From the NCBI GenBank assembly GCA_013813765.1, contig JACCRC010000227.1, forward strand, positions 1 through 54,264: a stretch of DNA of 54,264 bases, written 5' to 3'. The stretch is from Deltaproteobacteria bacterium. GTDB lineage: Bacteria; Myxococcota_A; Polyangia; Haliangiales; Haliangiaceae. The position numbers and the translations under genes were made by a program. Below, piece by piece: positions 17,102-26,643 of the stretch. How positions within the stretch are numbered: position 1 is the stretch's first letter; every line of letters begins with the position of its first letter. The notes below the pieces were generated by a model, which made no database searches, was not told where the DNA came from, and saw only the letters and a program-made list of their open reading frames with translations.

Positions 17102-19690
17102 CTAGTACCGGAGCTCGAGGGCGCCGGCGAACAGCGATCCGATCGCCACCTCGATCGCCGGCAGGCCCTGTGGCCGCACGACAAGCGGCGAGCCGGAGAC
17201 GTCGCGGTTGCCGAACAGCTCCTTCTCGGCGAACGCGAGGCACGCGTCGTCGGGCGTTCCCTGCGGGCACATCGCGACGCCGCGGAACTCGCCGGAGCGG
17301 AAGCCGAGCTTGTTGAGGCCGGTGCGCATGAGCGGCGCGGGGATCTCGAGGTGGACCTTGTACCAGCCGGGTGCGGTGGTCACGAGCTTGCCGACGGAGT
17401 GACGCTTGCGGTCCTTCGGCAGCGTGTAGCTGTAGAGATCGAGGTTCCAGTAGAACTCGTACGTGGTGGCGGAGACGGCGTACACGTCGAGCTCGACGGA
17501 ACGCGGGCGGCGCTCGTCGAGGAAGAACGTGATGCTCGAGTCTTCCCACGGGGCTTCCACGCTACGCGCCGGGTAGCGACGGCGGGTGACGTTGGTGGCC
17601 GAGATGACCTGCTTGCCGTCGAGCGTGGCGTACTGCTCCCAGCCGTGCGCGGCGTAGATCGCGTTCTCGGCGGCGCCGAGCTCGATCCGAGCGGGGCTCT
17701 TCCGCATCGCCTGAACGGCCGCGCGATCGACGAGCTTGAAGTCGGTCGACGCGCGCAGCCGCGGCCTCACGCCGAACCTCGAGTAGCCGCGGATATCCTG
17801 CTCGTGGAACGCGACCTCGTAGCCGGGGAGATGGCGGTATCGCTGCAGGCGCGCGTAGCCCTCGAAGCCGGGTGCGGCGAGCGCGAATGGACCGTCGACC
17901 TCGGAGATCAACGCCGCCGAGCTCTCGAGGTAGACGTCCTCGATCTCGAGATCGTGGTCGAACAGGAAGCTGTAGATGTGCATCGGCCACTCGGGCGCCG
18001 GGATGTTCTTGCGGCCGGTGTTCCATGCGACCTCGCCCTGCAGCGCGAACGAGGACACGATGCCGGTGCGCTCGCGCATCGACTTCCAAACACCGTCCGA
18101 GAACGGGAACCACGCGAAGTTGGTTCGCTTCATGTACGCGTTCGTGCGGAAGAACATGAACACCAGGAGGAACGCGGCGAGTGCGGCACGCGGCAGCCAG
18201 GGCGGCTGGAGCAGCCAGCGCCGGAACGCGATCGCGAGGATGATCACGAGCGTGCCGAGCCAGTGGTTCCCGACGAACTTCGAGGTCCGCGCGAACAACC
18301 GGATCGCGTCGGGGCTGGAGCCAGCGCCGAAGTTCCACGCGAGGAGCAGCAGGATCGCTCCGGCGACGTACCAGCGCGCGTGCAGGAGGACGTGATCGCG
18401 CGCGCGGACCGCGGCGGGCTGCAGATAGCTGCACAGCAGCGAGAGCGCACGGCCGCCGGCGATCCAGATCAGCGGCAGCGCGAACGCGAGGTAGTGACGG
18501 AACGAATAGTCCTGGAAGCTGTAGAGCGGGAGGATGATGAGGTTCGAGACGAACGCGAACAGCACGGCCCAGCCAATGATCCGGAACGGGCGCGATGCAG
18601 CCTCGGCCTTTCGGTCGGTCGAGCGCCCGAGGACGATGAACGCACCGAGGCCGAGCGCGAGCTCGATCGGATACGAGCTGAGGATGTTCCTCAGCGTCGC
18701 GATCCATGACGACGGGAACTTCGACCAGAGGAGGCCGGAGTCGGTCGCGCGGAGCAGTGAGAGCGTCACGGGATTGCCGGGCTCCTGGTACTTCCACCAG
18801 GTGTCGGTGCCCATGCCGTAGTGAGTGCCGAGCGGAAGCTGATAGAAGCTGTTCGCGCTGAACAGCGGCGCGCCCCACTCGCGCATCGAGTGAATCATGA
18901 ACGGCACGCACCACAGGAGCACCGCGAGGAACACGATGCCCTCGCGCGTGAGGTGCGCGACGAACGCCTTGGCGAGCCCGGCCTCCTGACGACGATTCCA
19001 CACGCGCCAGAGCACGCCGATACCGAAGAACAGCAGGAACGCGAGCCCGAGGTTCGGCCGCGCGAGGAACACGAACGCGAGCACGGTCCCGAGCGCGGCG
19101 GCGGAGAAGCGCGAGAATTCGCCGACGGGTCGCTTGTAGTAGCGATACAGCAGCAACACGGCGGCTGTCGTGAGGAACAGCATGTCGCCGTCTTTCCAGT
19201 AGAGAAACTGGAACGTGTACGGATGCAGGAGCGCGAGCGTGACCGCGAAGACGCCCGCGAATCGATCCTCGAAGATCTCGCGCGCTGCGACGTACAGCAT
19301 CACGAGGAACGCGAGGAAGAAGAGGACGTTGTACCAGAGGATGCCGACCTTCCAGCTCGTGCTCCCCGTGACCTTGTAGAGCACCGCGGTCGCGTACGCC
19401 GCGAACGGGAATCGATCCGCGTTGACCCAGTGCTCGTCGTGGAGCTTGCCCTTCGTGTCGTAGAAGTCGACGAGCGCCGCCGGCAGATCGTACGTGGTGT
19501 AGCCGCGACCCTCGGCGATGTTCTTCGCGACGAGCGCCGTGCGCGACGAGTCCGTCATGCGGATGTGCGGCGAGTCGCCGAGGTAGTCCATCCGCCGGAG
19601 CGAGTTGAACGTCAGAAACCCGACGGCCACGAGAAGGACCAGCAACTCCAGGGCGAGGCCCCAGCGCTGCAACCCTTTCCCTGTGAACAT
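17102..19690 (-). CDS. Large GT-C-like (PMT/GT39-type) membrane glycosyltransferase
   Basis: The 862-residue protein starts at ATG 19690, with TAGAGT 6 nt upstream. The first helix is at about 10-28. The first extracytoplasmic loop has RMTDSSRTALVAKNIAEGRG followed by TTYDLP, the D-x-x-x-x-x-x-x-A-x-x-I-x-x-G-x-G pattern typical of PMT-family first loops. About eleven further helices reach residue 535. A 320-residue periplasmic region follows, with beta-type content and DVYAVSATTYEFYWNLDLYS split over the end. Such enzymes take sugar from polyprenyl phosphate and add it to lipid, glycan or protein in the periplasm. The acceptor here is unknown. It converges on hicB and is divergent from another GT-C-like gene 51 bp away. 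Confidence 0.75.
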   Translation of the reverse strand: MFTGKGLQRWGLALELLVLLVAVGFLTFNSLRRMDYLGDSPHIRMTDSSRTALVAKNIAEGRGYTTYDLPAALVDFYDTKGKLHDEHWVNADRFPFAAYATAVLYKVTGSTSWKVGILWYNVLFFLAFLVMLYVAAREIFEDRFAGVFAVTLALLHPYTFQFLYWKDGDMLFLTTAAVLLLYRYYKRPVGEFSRFSAAALGTVLAFVFLARPNLGLAFLLFFGIGVLWRVWNRRQEAGLAKAFVAHLTREGIVFLAVLLWCVPFMIHSMREWGAPLFSANSFYQLPLGTHYGMGTDTWWKYQEPGNPVTLSLLRATDSGLLWSKFPSSWIATLRNILSSYPIELALGLGAFIVLGRSTDRKAEAASRPFRIIGWAVLFAFVSNLIILPLYSFQDYSFRHYLAFALPLIWIAGGRALSLLCSYLQPAAVRARDHVLLHARWYVAGAILLLLAWNFGAGSSPDAIRLFARTSKFVGNHWLGTLVIILAIAFRRWLLQPPWLPRAALAAFLLVFMFFRTNAYMKRTNFAWFPFSDGVWKSMRERTGIVSSFALQGEVAWNTGRKNIPAPEWPMHIYSFLFDHDLEIEDVYLESSAALISEVDGPFALAAPGFEGYARLQRYRHLPGYEVAFHEQDIRGYSRFGVRPRLRASTDFKLVDRAAVQAMRKSPARIELGAAENAIYAAHGWEQYATLDGKQVISATNVTRRRYPARSVEAPWEDSSITFFLDERRPRSVELDVYAVSATTYEFYWNLDLYSYTLPKDRKRHSVGKLVTTAPGWYKVHLEIPAPLMRTGLNKLGFRSGEFRGVAMCPQGTPDDACLAFAEKELFGNRDVSGSPLVVRPQGLPAIEVAIGSLFAGALELRY

Positions 19691-19696
19691 CGCGCA

Positions 19697-19702
19697 ACTC
19701 TA
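19697..19702 (-). promoter_or_regulatory. -10 hexamer TAGAGT, 6 nt before ATG 19690
   Basis: Read leftward, TAGAGT sits 6 nt before the start with no Shine-Dalgarno sequence. On the other strand TAGTTT (19725-19730) lies 11 nt before ATG 19742. The 51-bp divergent gap is filled by these elements and repeated CTAG motifs. Confidence 0.45.
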
Positions 19703-19741
19703 GTCTAGGGCTCGGGATCTGGTCTAGTTTGGGTGCCAGGG

Positions 19742-21310
19742 ATGCCCGCGCCGCACGTCGAACGCCGGGTCGTGATCGCGATCGTGATCACGCTGATCGG
19801 CATAGGGGTCGTCTTCCGGTTCATGCACCTCGGGACGATTCCCGGCATCAACGGCGACGAGGGCTGGTGGGGCGTGCAGTCGACGCGGTGGATGCACGGA
19901 CTCTCGTACGAGGCGAAGACCACGAGCGGAAATCCGATCGACATGGCGTTCCTCGTGCCGCTCGGGCTGCTGCACGGCCTGGCGGGGCCGTCGTTCTTCG
20001 TGCTGCGGCTGTTTCCCGCGATCGCCAACGTGGTCGCGCTCGGCGTGGGCTTCTCGCTCGCGCGGAAGCTGTATGGATCGCCGACCGCGTGGATCTACAC
20101 GTGCGCGCTCGCGGTCGCTCCGACGGCGATCGCGCACAGCCGGTTCTGTCAGGACCCGTCGCAATCGATCCTGTGGACGAGCATCACGATGTTCCTCGCG
20201 CTGCTCGGCCTGAAGGATCGGCGGCACTGGTGGGCGTATCTGATCGCGGCGCTGCTCGCGTTCGGGATGGGGTTCTGGACGCATCCGACGAACGTGTTCG
20301 TGGCGCCGTTCCTGGTGCTGCCGATCGTGCCGATCGTGCGGCGATGGATCCCGGAGTCCAGGCGCGGTCGGATCGTCTTCGCGGCGTCGGCGCTCGCGGC
20401 GCTCCTCGTGATCGTGGTGATCGTGCTGTTCGTGATCTGGCCGGCGCTGAAGAGCCGCGCGGGATCGAGCGTGCTGCTCGACAAGCCGTGGCTGTCGGCA
20501 GCGGCAGAGCGAGTCGCGAGTCCGGCCCAGTGGTTCGAGCACGTGCGGAACTACGGACGGCTGTTCACCGGCGTCACGGTGTATCGCTACATGTCGATGC
20601 CGGACCTGACGGTCTGGGGCTACGGTGCGAGTGCGCTGCTGGTGATGGCGGCGACCGGTGCAGGCGTGTGGCGGCTGATCCGTCTGGAGCGGATGTCACT
20701 CGACGTCGGGCTCGTCTTCGGCTGGGGCGCCGCGTGGCTGCTGTTCTTCCTGTTCGCGGGGCCGGAGTCGATCCGTCCGCACGTCGAGCGGTGGGGGCTC
20801 GTGCTGATTCCGCCGGCGCTGCTGCTGCTCGCGCGCGGCATGGTGGGCTGGCTTGCATATCGCCGCCTCGCCACGCTCGCGGTCGCGACGGTGCTCGCGC
20901 TCGCGCTGCTCGGGACGTTCTACGCGTCGTACTTCCACGAGTTTCAGACCTCGGGTGGACGCTCGCACCGCACGTTCAAGACGGCGTCGACGGAGCCGAA
21001 GCAGCAGGCCCTCGAGCGGATCCTCGACGAGCGTAAGGGCAGCGAACCGGTGCTGATCATCACGCAGGAGTGGTGGCAGTACTGGCCGATCCGCTACCTC
21101 GCGCAGCCCGATGCCGCGATCACCGTCGAGATGAAGGTGCCGGACTCGGTGCCCGCGTCGGGTCGGATGTACTTCGTCGACTTCGTCGGGACGGAGGAGC
21201 TCGCGCGCGCGCGGGCGTGGATCGCGGAGCGCGGCCTGCGCGGGCGGGAGTCGGCGATCCAGTCGGCGGGTGGTAGAGATCTGGTGACGATCACCGAGGT
21301 CGTGCGCTGA
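19742..21310 (+). CDS. ArnT/GT39-like polyprenyl-P-sugar-dependent glycosyltransferase
   Basis: This 522-residue protein starts at ATG 19742 (GTG 19733 is an alternative in the same frame). The first helix is at about 9-27. The first loop, PGINGDEGWWGVQSTRWM, has the D-E pair used as catalytic base or metal ligand in GT-C enzymes of the PMT/ArnT group. AHSRFCQDPSQSILW near residue 135 matches the second conserved loop (R/H-x-x-x-x-D). About eleven helices end near residue 390, and a 120-residue periplasmic domain follows. It is probably a periplasmic transferase using a lipid-linked sugar made by one of the GT2 enzymes in this window (inference). The 3' end overlaps the opposing gene by 20 bp. 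Confidence 0.8.
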   Translation: MPAPHVERRVVIAIVITLIGIGVVFRFMHLGTIPGINGDEGWWGVQSTRWMHGLSYEAKTTSGNPIDMAFLVPLGLLHGLAGPSFFVLRLFPAIANVVALGVGFSLARKLYGSPTAWIYTCALAVAPTAIAHSRFCQDPSQSILWTSITMFLALLGLKDRRHWWAYLIAALLAFGMGFWTHPTNVFVAPFLVLPIVPIVRRWIPESRRGRIVFAASALAALLVIVVIVLFVIWPALKSRAGSSVLLDKPWLSAAAERVASPAQWFEHVRNYGRLFTGVTVYRYMSMPDLTVWGYGASALLVMAATGAGVWRLIRLERMSLDVGLVFGWGAAWLLFFLFAGPESIRPHVERWGLVLIPPALLLLARGMVGWLAYRRLATLAVATVLALALLGTFYASYFHEFQTSGGRSHRTFKTASTEPKQQALERILDERKGSEPVLIITQEWWQYWPIRYLAQPDAAITVEMKVPDSVPASGRMYFVDFVGTEELARARAWIAERGLRGRESAIQSAGGRDLVTITEVVR

Positions 21311-22934
21311 GCGCGCGCAGATCGATCAGGCGGAGACCATCGCCGGCCGCGACGATCGGGTGCCGGAGCGCGAGGACCTCGAGATCATCGGCGCATGCGG
21401 GCGCGTAGGGGGAACACATGAAGCGATAGAGCGAGCCGCCGAGGATGCGCTCGTTCGTGCGGTCGTCGACCTCGACCAGCACATACTCGGCGCGCGCCGC
21501 GACGAGGATGCGCTCGAGCTTCGAGGTGTGTGCATCCCAGCGATGCACGCGAAGCGGCGCGACGCGAGGCGTGCGCAGATCGACGAAGCGGTGCGCGGCG
21601 TAATCGAGCCGTTCGGGGCGCGTGACCCACAGCGCGACCGTGGCGTCGCGCGGCGCGCCGGCGAGCACGCTCGCGTAGCCGCCGACGACGGGTGCCGCGA
21701 TGCCCGAGTGGCGGACGTACTCGATGTTCGCGGCGAGCTCGAGGTAGCGACGCGCCCAGCGCTGGCGGCCGCCCGAGTCGCGGCCCTCGTGGATCAGCAC
21801 GATGCACGCGATCGACGCGATCATTCCGCCCGCGGCGAGCGTCGAGCGGCGCGCGATCGCGACCGCGATGATCAGGCCGGCGGTGATCGCGAGCGGCCAG
21901 AGGAGCTTCGACGCGTAGTCGAGCGCCCCGCCGGCGAAGAGCGAGCGGATCTCCGACGGCGGCGAGTGCGACCACCGGGTGATCGCGTATGGCAGCACCA
22001 CGGCGAACAGGCCGAACGCGGCGAAGGTCGCCGACCCCCGCACGCGGCGCGCGGGCCACCACACGCGCACGAGACCCGCGAGCGCGAGTGGTGCGAGCTC
22101 GAGGCGCAGCGCGATCAGCGCGCCGGCGAGCAGGCCGGCGATGCCGACGTTGGCCCGGTTCTCTCGATCGCTCGCGGCATGAAGCGCGAGCAGGAGGCCC
22201 ACCGCGGTCCAGCACGTCGCGAGATCGAGCGGAACGAACGCGAGCGCGCACCCGGTGATCACGATCAGCACGGCCCACAGCGACGATGCGAGGTCGCTCG
22301 GCCGGATCCGCGCGAGCGCATGACCGAGCGCGGCGGCGAACGCGATCGCCTCGAGCAGGCGTGCGAGATGAACATCGCCCGGCACGGTCGCGAGCGCCGT
22401 GAGCACGAGCTGGCCGCCGAGCTGCGAGCGCCGTGCGTACCCGATCGCATCCTCGAGCGCACCGGTGTCGCGCAGGCGCTTGAGCTGCGCGAGCACGTGG
22501 CCGTCGTCATCGAACGGGCGCGCGCCGATATCGCCGGCTGCGCCGAGCATGTGGATGGCGGCGAGGCCCGCGAGGAGCAGGGCAGGGGCGAGCCACGGTC
22601 CTGCGGAGATCGACCGCACGTCGTGCCAGCGCGCGATGATCACCGCCGTGTGAACGCCGGCGAACATGCAGACGATCGTCACCTGCATGGGCAGCGTGTA
22701 CGCACCGAACATCAACGCGATGCCACCGACTGTGATCAGGCCCGCGAAGCCCCACTGGATCGCGACCAGCGGCTGCAAATCGTGCCGGCTCGCGAGCCCG
22801 CCGAGGACAACACCCGCTCCGTGCGCGGCGGCGAGGAACAGCAGCGCATGCGCGAGCACGCCTGGCACCCCGTGCATCGGCAGCACCGCTGCCCACGGCG
22901 CGAGCGCGGCAAGCGCGACGAACAATCGTGTCAC
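21291..22934 (-). CDS. GT-C-like membrane protein, second gene of a three-gene operon
   Basis: The 547-residue protein starts at GTG 22934, which overlaps the upstream stop as GTGA. A longer upstream reading would lie inside the previous gene and is rejected. About ten to twelve helices cover residues 1-385. The loop GDIGARPFDDDGHVLAQLKR near residue 135 carries the acidic cluster expected of a GT-C active site. The segment SQLGGQLVLTAL after it parallels the same region of the upstream protein (AYGGQTALQAL), so the two are paralogues. The periplasmic tail (about 390-547) ends in a domain with ALRHPIVAAGDGLRLIDL. It may transfer a sugar from a polyprenyl carrier. It is coupled to the upstream paralogue and to a heptose-kinase-like gene. 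Confidence 0.72.
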   Translation of the reverse strand: MTRLFVALAALAPWAAVLPMHGVPGVLAHALLFLAAAHGAGVVLGGLASRHDLQPLVAIQWGFAGLITVGGIALMFGAYTLPMQVTIVCMFAGVHTAVIIARWHDVRSISAGPWLAPALLLAGLAAIHMLGAAGDIGARPFDDDGHVLAQLKRLRDTGALEDAIGYARRSQLGGQLVLTALATVPGDVHLARLLEAIAFAAALGHALARIRPSDLASSLWAVLIVITGCALAFVPLDLATCWTAVGLLLALHAASDRENRANVGIAGLLAGALIALRLELAPLALAGLVRVWWPARRVRGSATFAAFGLFAVVLPYAITRWSHSPPSEIRSLFAGGALDYASKLLWPLAITAGLIIAVAIARRSTLAAGGMIASIACIVLIHEGRDSGGRQRWARRYLELAANIEYVRHSGIAAPVVGGYASVLAGAPRDATVALWVTRPERLDYAAHRFVDLRTPRVAPLRVHRWDAHTSKLERILVAARAEYVLVEVDDRTNERILGGSLYRFMCSPYAPACADDLEVLALRHPIVAAGDGLRLIDLRALSARPR

Positions 22935-25618
22935 GGGGCCTTCCGCCACTCGACGGACTCCAGGCGGCCGATGCGCAGATCGCGGAGCTCCTTCTCGGGC
23001 TCGATCACGCTGCTCGAGATCAGATAGATGTCCTGCCAGCCGCCGGTGAGCTTCTCGGAGGGGATGCGCACGTCGATCGAGTACCGACCGTTTGCGTCGG
23101 CAACGGCGCTCGTGAGCAGGTGGCCACCGAGCGAGACGTCGAGGCGCGGGCGGGTGAACACGCTGTTGATCGCGACGCGCGCACGGATCGACAGGAGCAT
23201 GTCCGTCGAGCCGCGTACGCGCAGGTGCGCGCGGCGGTAGAGCGCGCGCGCTGCCTTGCCGCGCAGCTTCTGCGGCGGCCGAGGATGCGTGACCTCGAAC
23301 CACGCGGGATCGTCGACGCTGGCATCGATGAACACGAGCTTCGCGATGCCGTCCTCGAACCGCAGGTCGTGGCGCGTCAGGAGAGTCCACGCGTCCTTCA
23401 GACCCTCCTTCTCGGCGAGCATCCGCACGAACGTGTCGCGCAGCTCGGCCTCGTTCACCGGCGAAGGCTCGACCAGCGCGTTCGCGGTGCCGAGGTCGAG
23501 CGCGACGAGGCCGTCCGCGTCGTGAAGTACCGTGGTCTGCCGCGAGAGCGTCGCCATCGAATCGATCATGTCGATCGTGTAGGCGGACATCGCGGCGAAC
23601 AGCTCGCCGTCGTTGAACAGGCGCCACACCCAGAACGGGCGGCGGAAGAAGTAGCGCGAGCGATCGGAGCGCACGAGCAGTACGTAGCGATAGCCCTGTT
23701 CCAGGAGATAAGAACGCATCGCTTCGGCACCGCGGAACGACGGCAGCTGCGGCGACGGCGACGCAAAGCCGGGCGTGTCGAGGTTTGCGATCTTGTTTCG
23801 AGAGAAGTCGAGCAGCCACGGATCGTCGAGCATCACCGCGACCCGCGCGCCAGACGGCACCGACCACTGAAGCGCGTGGTAGCGCGCGGCCTCTGCGCCC
23901 GCGACAGGATCTCCGTGCTGGCCGATCACCACGGCTTGACGGAGATCCGCCGCGATCGTCGTGAAGCGCTTGGGAATCGCACCGCGGCCGATCAGGATCT
24001 GCAGCACGAGCGCAGCGAGCACGAGCCAGCGCCCGAGCACGGGGATCGAGACGTCCGCGTTGTCGGTGGGTCTGATCTCGATCACCAAGGCGATCGCCAG
24101 CGCGATCGCGAAGCCGAACATGTAGCGCCAGAGGTGGAACGGCTCGGTGCCGGCGAAGCCGTGCACGAGGAAGACGAAGCCGAGCGCGACGGCGAGGAAC
24201 AGTGAGGTGAGCGGGGCCGCGAACCGATGGTCACGCGTCACGCAAAGCACCGCGAACAGCACAGGGATCACCGACAGCGGACTGGTCTCGATCGATGCCC
24301 ACAGGATGTACGCGAGCTCCTCGGCCCACGACATGACGACGGGCTTCACCGACAGCGCGTGGTTCCACGTTCCGTCGATGATCGGGAACAGGAACGTGTC
24401 GCTCGAGCGATACGCGGCGATCCACCACGGCAGGATCACGGCCGTCGCGACCGATGCCACCAGCACGAGCCGCGGGCGCACGGCCTTCCAGCCGCCGTCG
24501 CGCCGCGAGGCGATCAGCGACAGCACGACGAACAGGATCACGACGGGCAGGAAGTTCTGCCGCAACGTGCACGTCGCCGCACCGACGAGCCCGACCAGGC
24601 CCCACTGACCGTTCGCGACCGTGCGGTAGAGCGCGAAGAACAGCGCCACGCCGCTCCACGCAGCCGCGCTGTTGATCGCGGTCTCGGGCAGCAGCAGCAG
24701 GACCGCGCCGAGCAGGAGCACGAACAGCGCGGGCGTTCCACGATCACGCGCGTGACCGGCCGCGAGCAGCAGCACCAGTAGCTGGCAGAGCCCGCGGTCG
24801 ATCAGATGGATCGCTTCCAGCGTGCCGCGTGCCCCGCCGAGTGCTTGCAGTGCGGTCTGCCCGCCGTATGCGCCGAGCCGGCGAAACGAGAACGGCTCGA
24901 CGAGATCGCCTGCATCGAGCAGCCGCTTGATCAGCGGCGTGTACGCGAGGTCGTCGTCCCACGGATTGCGATCGAGGTTCACGACCGCACCGACGACGTT
25001 CAGCACCGCGATGCCCACGAGCACCGCACCGAGCACACCGAGCCCGGGGTTCGCGCGCGCGTAGCGCCAGGCATCCCCGAACCGCGCACAGCACGGCGAC
25101 GGCGTGGTCAGCTCGCGCCACGCGAAGCCGGCGAAGCCCACGCCGATCAGCACGAGGATCACCGGCCGCGAGCCAAGGCCCAGAGCGATCAGCGGCCCGC
25201 TGATCGCGAGGTATCCGGAGAGGCCCCAGACCGCACGGAGTCCGACGTCGGGATCCTTCACCCGTGCGAGTCGCGCGACGAGGAAACCCCAGCCCGACGC
25301 GACCGCGAGCAGGAACAGCAACCACGCGACGCCGCCGCGCAGCAACGAGCCGGGCGATGCGAAGCCGACGATGCCGAGCACCGCGGCGCCGACGATGAAC
25401 GCGAGCCGGCCGAGCGGCCGCTGCGCCTGGATCGGAATGCCATCATCATCGTCCCGCCGGCTCGCGCGCGCGTAGCGATTCAGCTCGCGGTTGCCGTCAT
25501 CGCGATCGCTGGGGTAGGACTCGCGGTCGCTCGTGCGCGGTGACCGGCGCGGCTCGTCGTTGCCGATGTCGCCTCCGCTGCGGCGCGGCTCGGATTCGCC
25601 GTCGCCGCTCACGCTCAT
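22931..25618 (-). CDS. Large GT-C-like membrane protein with charged N-terminal tail
   Basis: This 895-residue protein starts at ATG 25618, overlapping the upstream stop as ATGA. The first 70 residues are very polar, rich in Asp, Arg and Ser (SDRDDGNRELNRYARASRRDDDD), and probably cytoplasmic. About twelve helices span residues 70-520. The first large loop reads NPWDDDLAYTPLIKRLLDAG and then PFSFRRLGAYGGQTALQAL, a triple-Asp GT-C-like site shared with the next gene. Residues 520-895 are an extracytoplasmic domain. The tail has no family I can name. The operon order is hldA-like kinase, this gene, then its paralogue. A lipid-linked sugar transferase is inferred. Confidence 0.72.
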   Translation of the reverse strand: MSVSGDGESEPRRSGGDIGNDEPRRSPRTSDRESYPSDRDDGNRELNRYARASRRDDDDGIPIQAQRPLGRLAFIVGAAVLGIVGFASPGSLLRGGVAWLLFLLAVASGWGFLVARLARVKDPDVGLRAVWGLSGYLAISGPLIALGLGSRPVILVLIGVGFAGFAWRELTTPSPCCARFGDAWRYARANPGLGVLGAVLVGIAVLNVVGAVVNLDRNPWDDDLAYTPLIKRLLDAGDLVEPFSFRRLGAYGGQTALQALGGARGTLEAIHLIDRGLCQLLVLLLAAGHARDRGTPALFVLLLGAVLLLLPETAINSAAAWSGVALFFALYRTVANGQWGLVGLVGAATCTLRQNFLPVVILFVVLSLIASRRDGGWKAVRPRLVLVASVATAVILPWWIAAYRSSDTFLFPIIDGTWNHALSVKPVVMSWAEELAYILWASIETSPLSVIPVLFAVLCVTRDHRFAAPLTSLFLAVALGFVFLVHGFAGTEPFHLWRYMFGFAIALAIALVIEIRPTDNADVSIPVLGRWLVLAALVLQILIGRGAIPKRFTTIAADLRQAVVIGQHGDPVAGAEAARYHALQWSVPSGARVAVMLDDPWLLDFSRNKIANLDTPGFASPSPQLPSFRGAEAMRSYLLEQGYRYVLLVRSDRSRYFFRRPFWVWRLFNDGELFAAMSAYTIDMIDSMATLSRQTTVLHDADGLVALDLGTANALVEPSPVNEAELRDTFVRMLAEKEGLKDAWTLLTRHDLRFEDGIAKLVFIDASVDDPAWFEVTHPRPPQKLRGKAARALYRRAHLRVRGSTDMLLSIRARVAINSVFTRPRLDVSLGGHLLTSAVADANGRYSIDVRIPSEKLTGGWQDIYLISSSVIEPEKELRDLRIGRLESVEWRKAP

Positions 25619-26577
25619 CGCGGCTCGAGTGCCGCCGTGAGCTCGGCGGGGCTCACCGTCGAGGTGCCGCGCTTCGAGACGCTGATCGCCGCCGCGACGG
25701 CTGCGAGCTCCATCGCCTGCTCGAGAGTCAGTCCGGCGCCGAGCGCGAGCGCGATGGTCGCGACGACGGTGTCGCCGGCGCCGGTCACGTCGAACACTTC
25801 CTGCGCGAGCGCCGCGACATGCACCTCCTTCTGGCCCGAGCGGAAGAGGCTCATGCCGTCCGCGCTGCGGGTGACGAGCAGCGCCGTTCCGCCCAGCGTC
25901 GGCAGCAGGGTCTCGGCCGCACGCGCCGGTTCTGCGCCGCCGCCAGGGCACGCGGCCTCGAGCTCACTCAGATTTGGGGTCATCACGGTGGCGCCGCGAT
26001 AGCGCGTGAAGTCGCGGTGCTTCGGATCGACGATCACGGGCAGGCCGGCCTTGGTGGCCGCAGCGATCGCGTACTGCGCGATCTCGGCGGTGATCACGCC
26101 CTTGCCGTAGTCGGAGAGCACGACCGCACGGCAGGTCGAGAGGCGCTGGTCGATCGCCTTCTTCACGTGCTCGGCGACGGCACCCTCGATCGGAGTCCGC
26201 TTCTCCTCGTCGATGCGCACGATCTGCTGCTGCTGCGCGACGAGGCGCGTCTTGCGGCTGGTGGGCCGGTCGGGATCGACGACGAGCGAGCTGATCACCT
26301 CGTGCTTCGCGACCTGCTGGCCGAGCGTGGCGGCGGTCTCGTCCTTGCCGATCACGCCGATCAGGAAGGCCGTGCCACCGAGCGCCTTGATGTTCGCGGC
26401 GGCGTTGGCCGCACCACCGAGGCGCTGGTCACGCGCGCGGACCTCGAGCACGGGTACCGGAGCTTCGGGCGAGATCCGGGCGACCTCGCCGCGGAGATAC
26501 TCGTCGAGCATCACGTCCCCGATCACGAGCACCGCATGGCCGCGGAGTTGCTCCACCAGGACCCGCAGGTGTTGCAT
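25615..26577 (-). CDS. hldA: PfkB-family heptose-7-phosphate kinase (HldA / RfaE domain I)
   Basis: This is a 320-residue sugar kinase. VLVIGDVMLDEYLRG (residues 16-30) with SPEAPVPVL after it matches the RfaE/HldE kinase domain. GGAANAAANIKALG near 55 is PfkB signature 1, and DVTGAGDTVVATIAL near 268 is signature 2 with the catalytic Asp. Known enzymes phosphorylate D-glycero-D-manno-heptose 7-phosphate at C1 with ATP. In most Gram-negatives this domain is fused to the nucleotidyltransferase. Here the kinase stands alone, and the nucleotidyltransferase is fused to the isomerase at 31787-32851. It leads an operon with two GT-C-like genes (ATGA overlap). A relative acting on another sugar phosphate is possible but less likely. 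Confidence 0.85.
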   Translation of the reverse strand: MQHLRVLVEQLRGHAVLVIGDVMLDEYLRGEVARISPEAPVPVLEVRARDQRLGGAANAAANIKALGGTAFLIGVIGKDETAATLGQQVAKHEVISSLVVDPDRPTSRKTRLVAQQQQIVRIDEEKRTPIEGAVAEHVKKAIDQRLSTCRAVVLSDYGKGVITAEIAQYAIAAATKAGLPVIVDPKHRDFTRYRGATVMTPNLSELEAACPGGGAEPARAAETLLPTLGGTALLVTRSADGMSLFRSGQKEVHVAALAQEVFDVTGAGDTVVATIALALGAGLTLEQAMELAAVAAAISVSKRGTSTVSPAELTAALEPR

Positions 26578-26643
26578 CGAGATCGTTGGTATCCTGGTTC
26601 GGATCCCGATGCAAACCGGCCGTGCTATCTACGGGCGGTTCCC

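Noticed and set aside
22935-23867. N-terminal extension of the GT-C-like protein ending at 21291
   Set aside because: The added 311 residues are a low-complexity shadow of the upstream gene; the GTGA overlap at 22934 gives a natural start.
25619-25951. N-terminal extension of the protein at 22931-25618
   Set aside because: It overlaps the hldA gene and encodes Arg-rich shadow sequence; ATG 25618 forms an ATGA joint.
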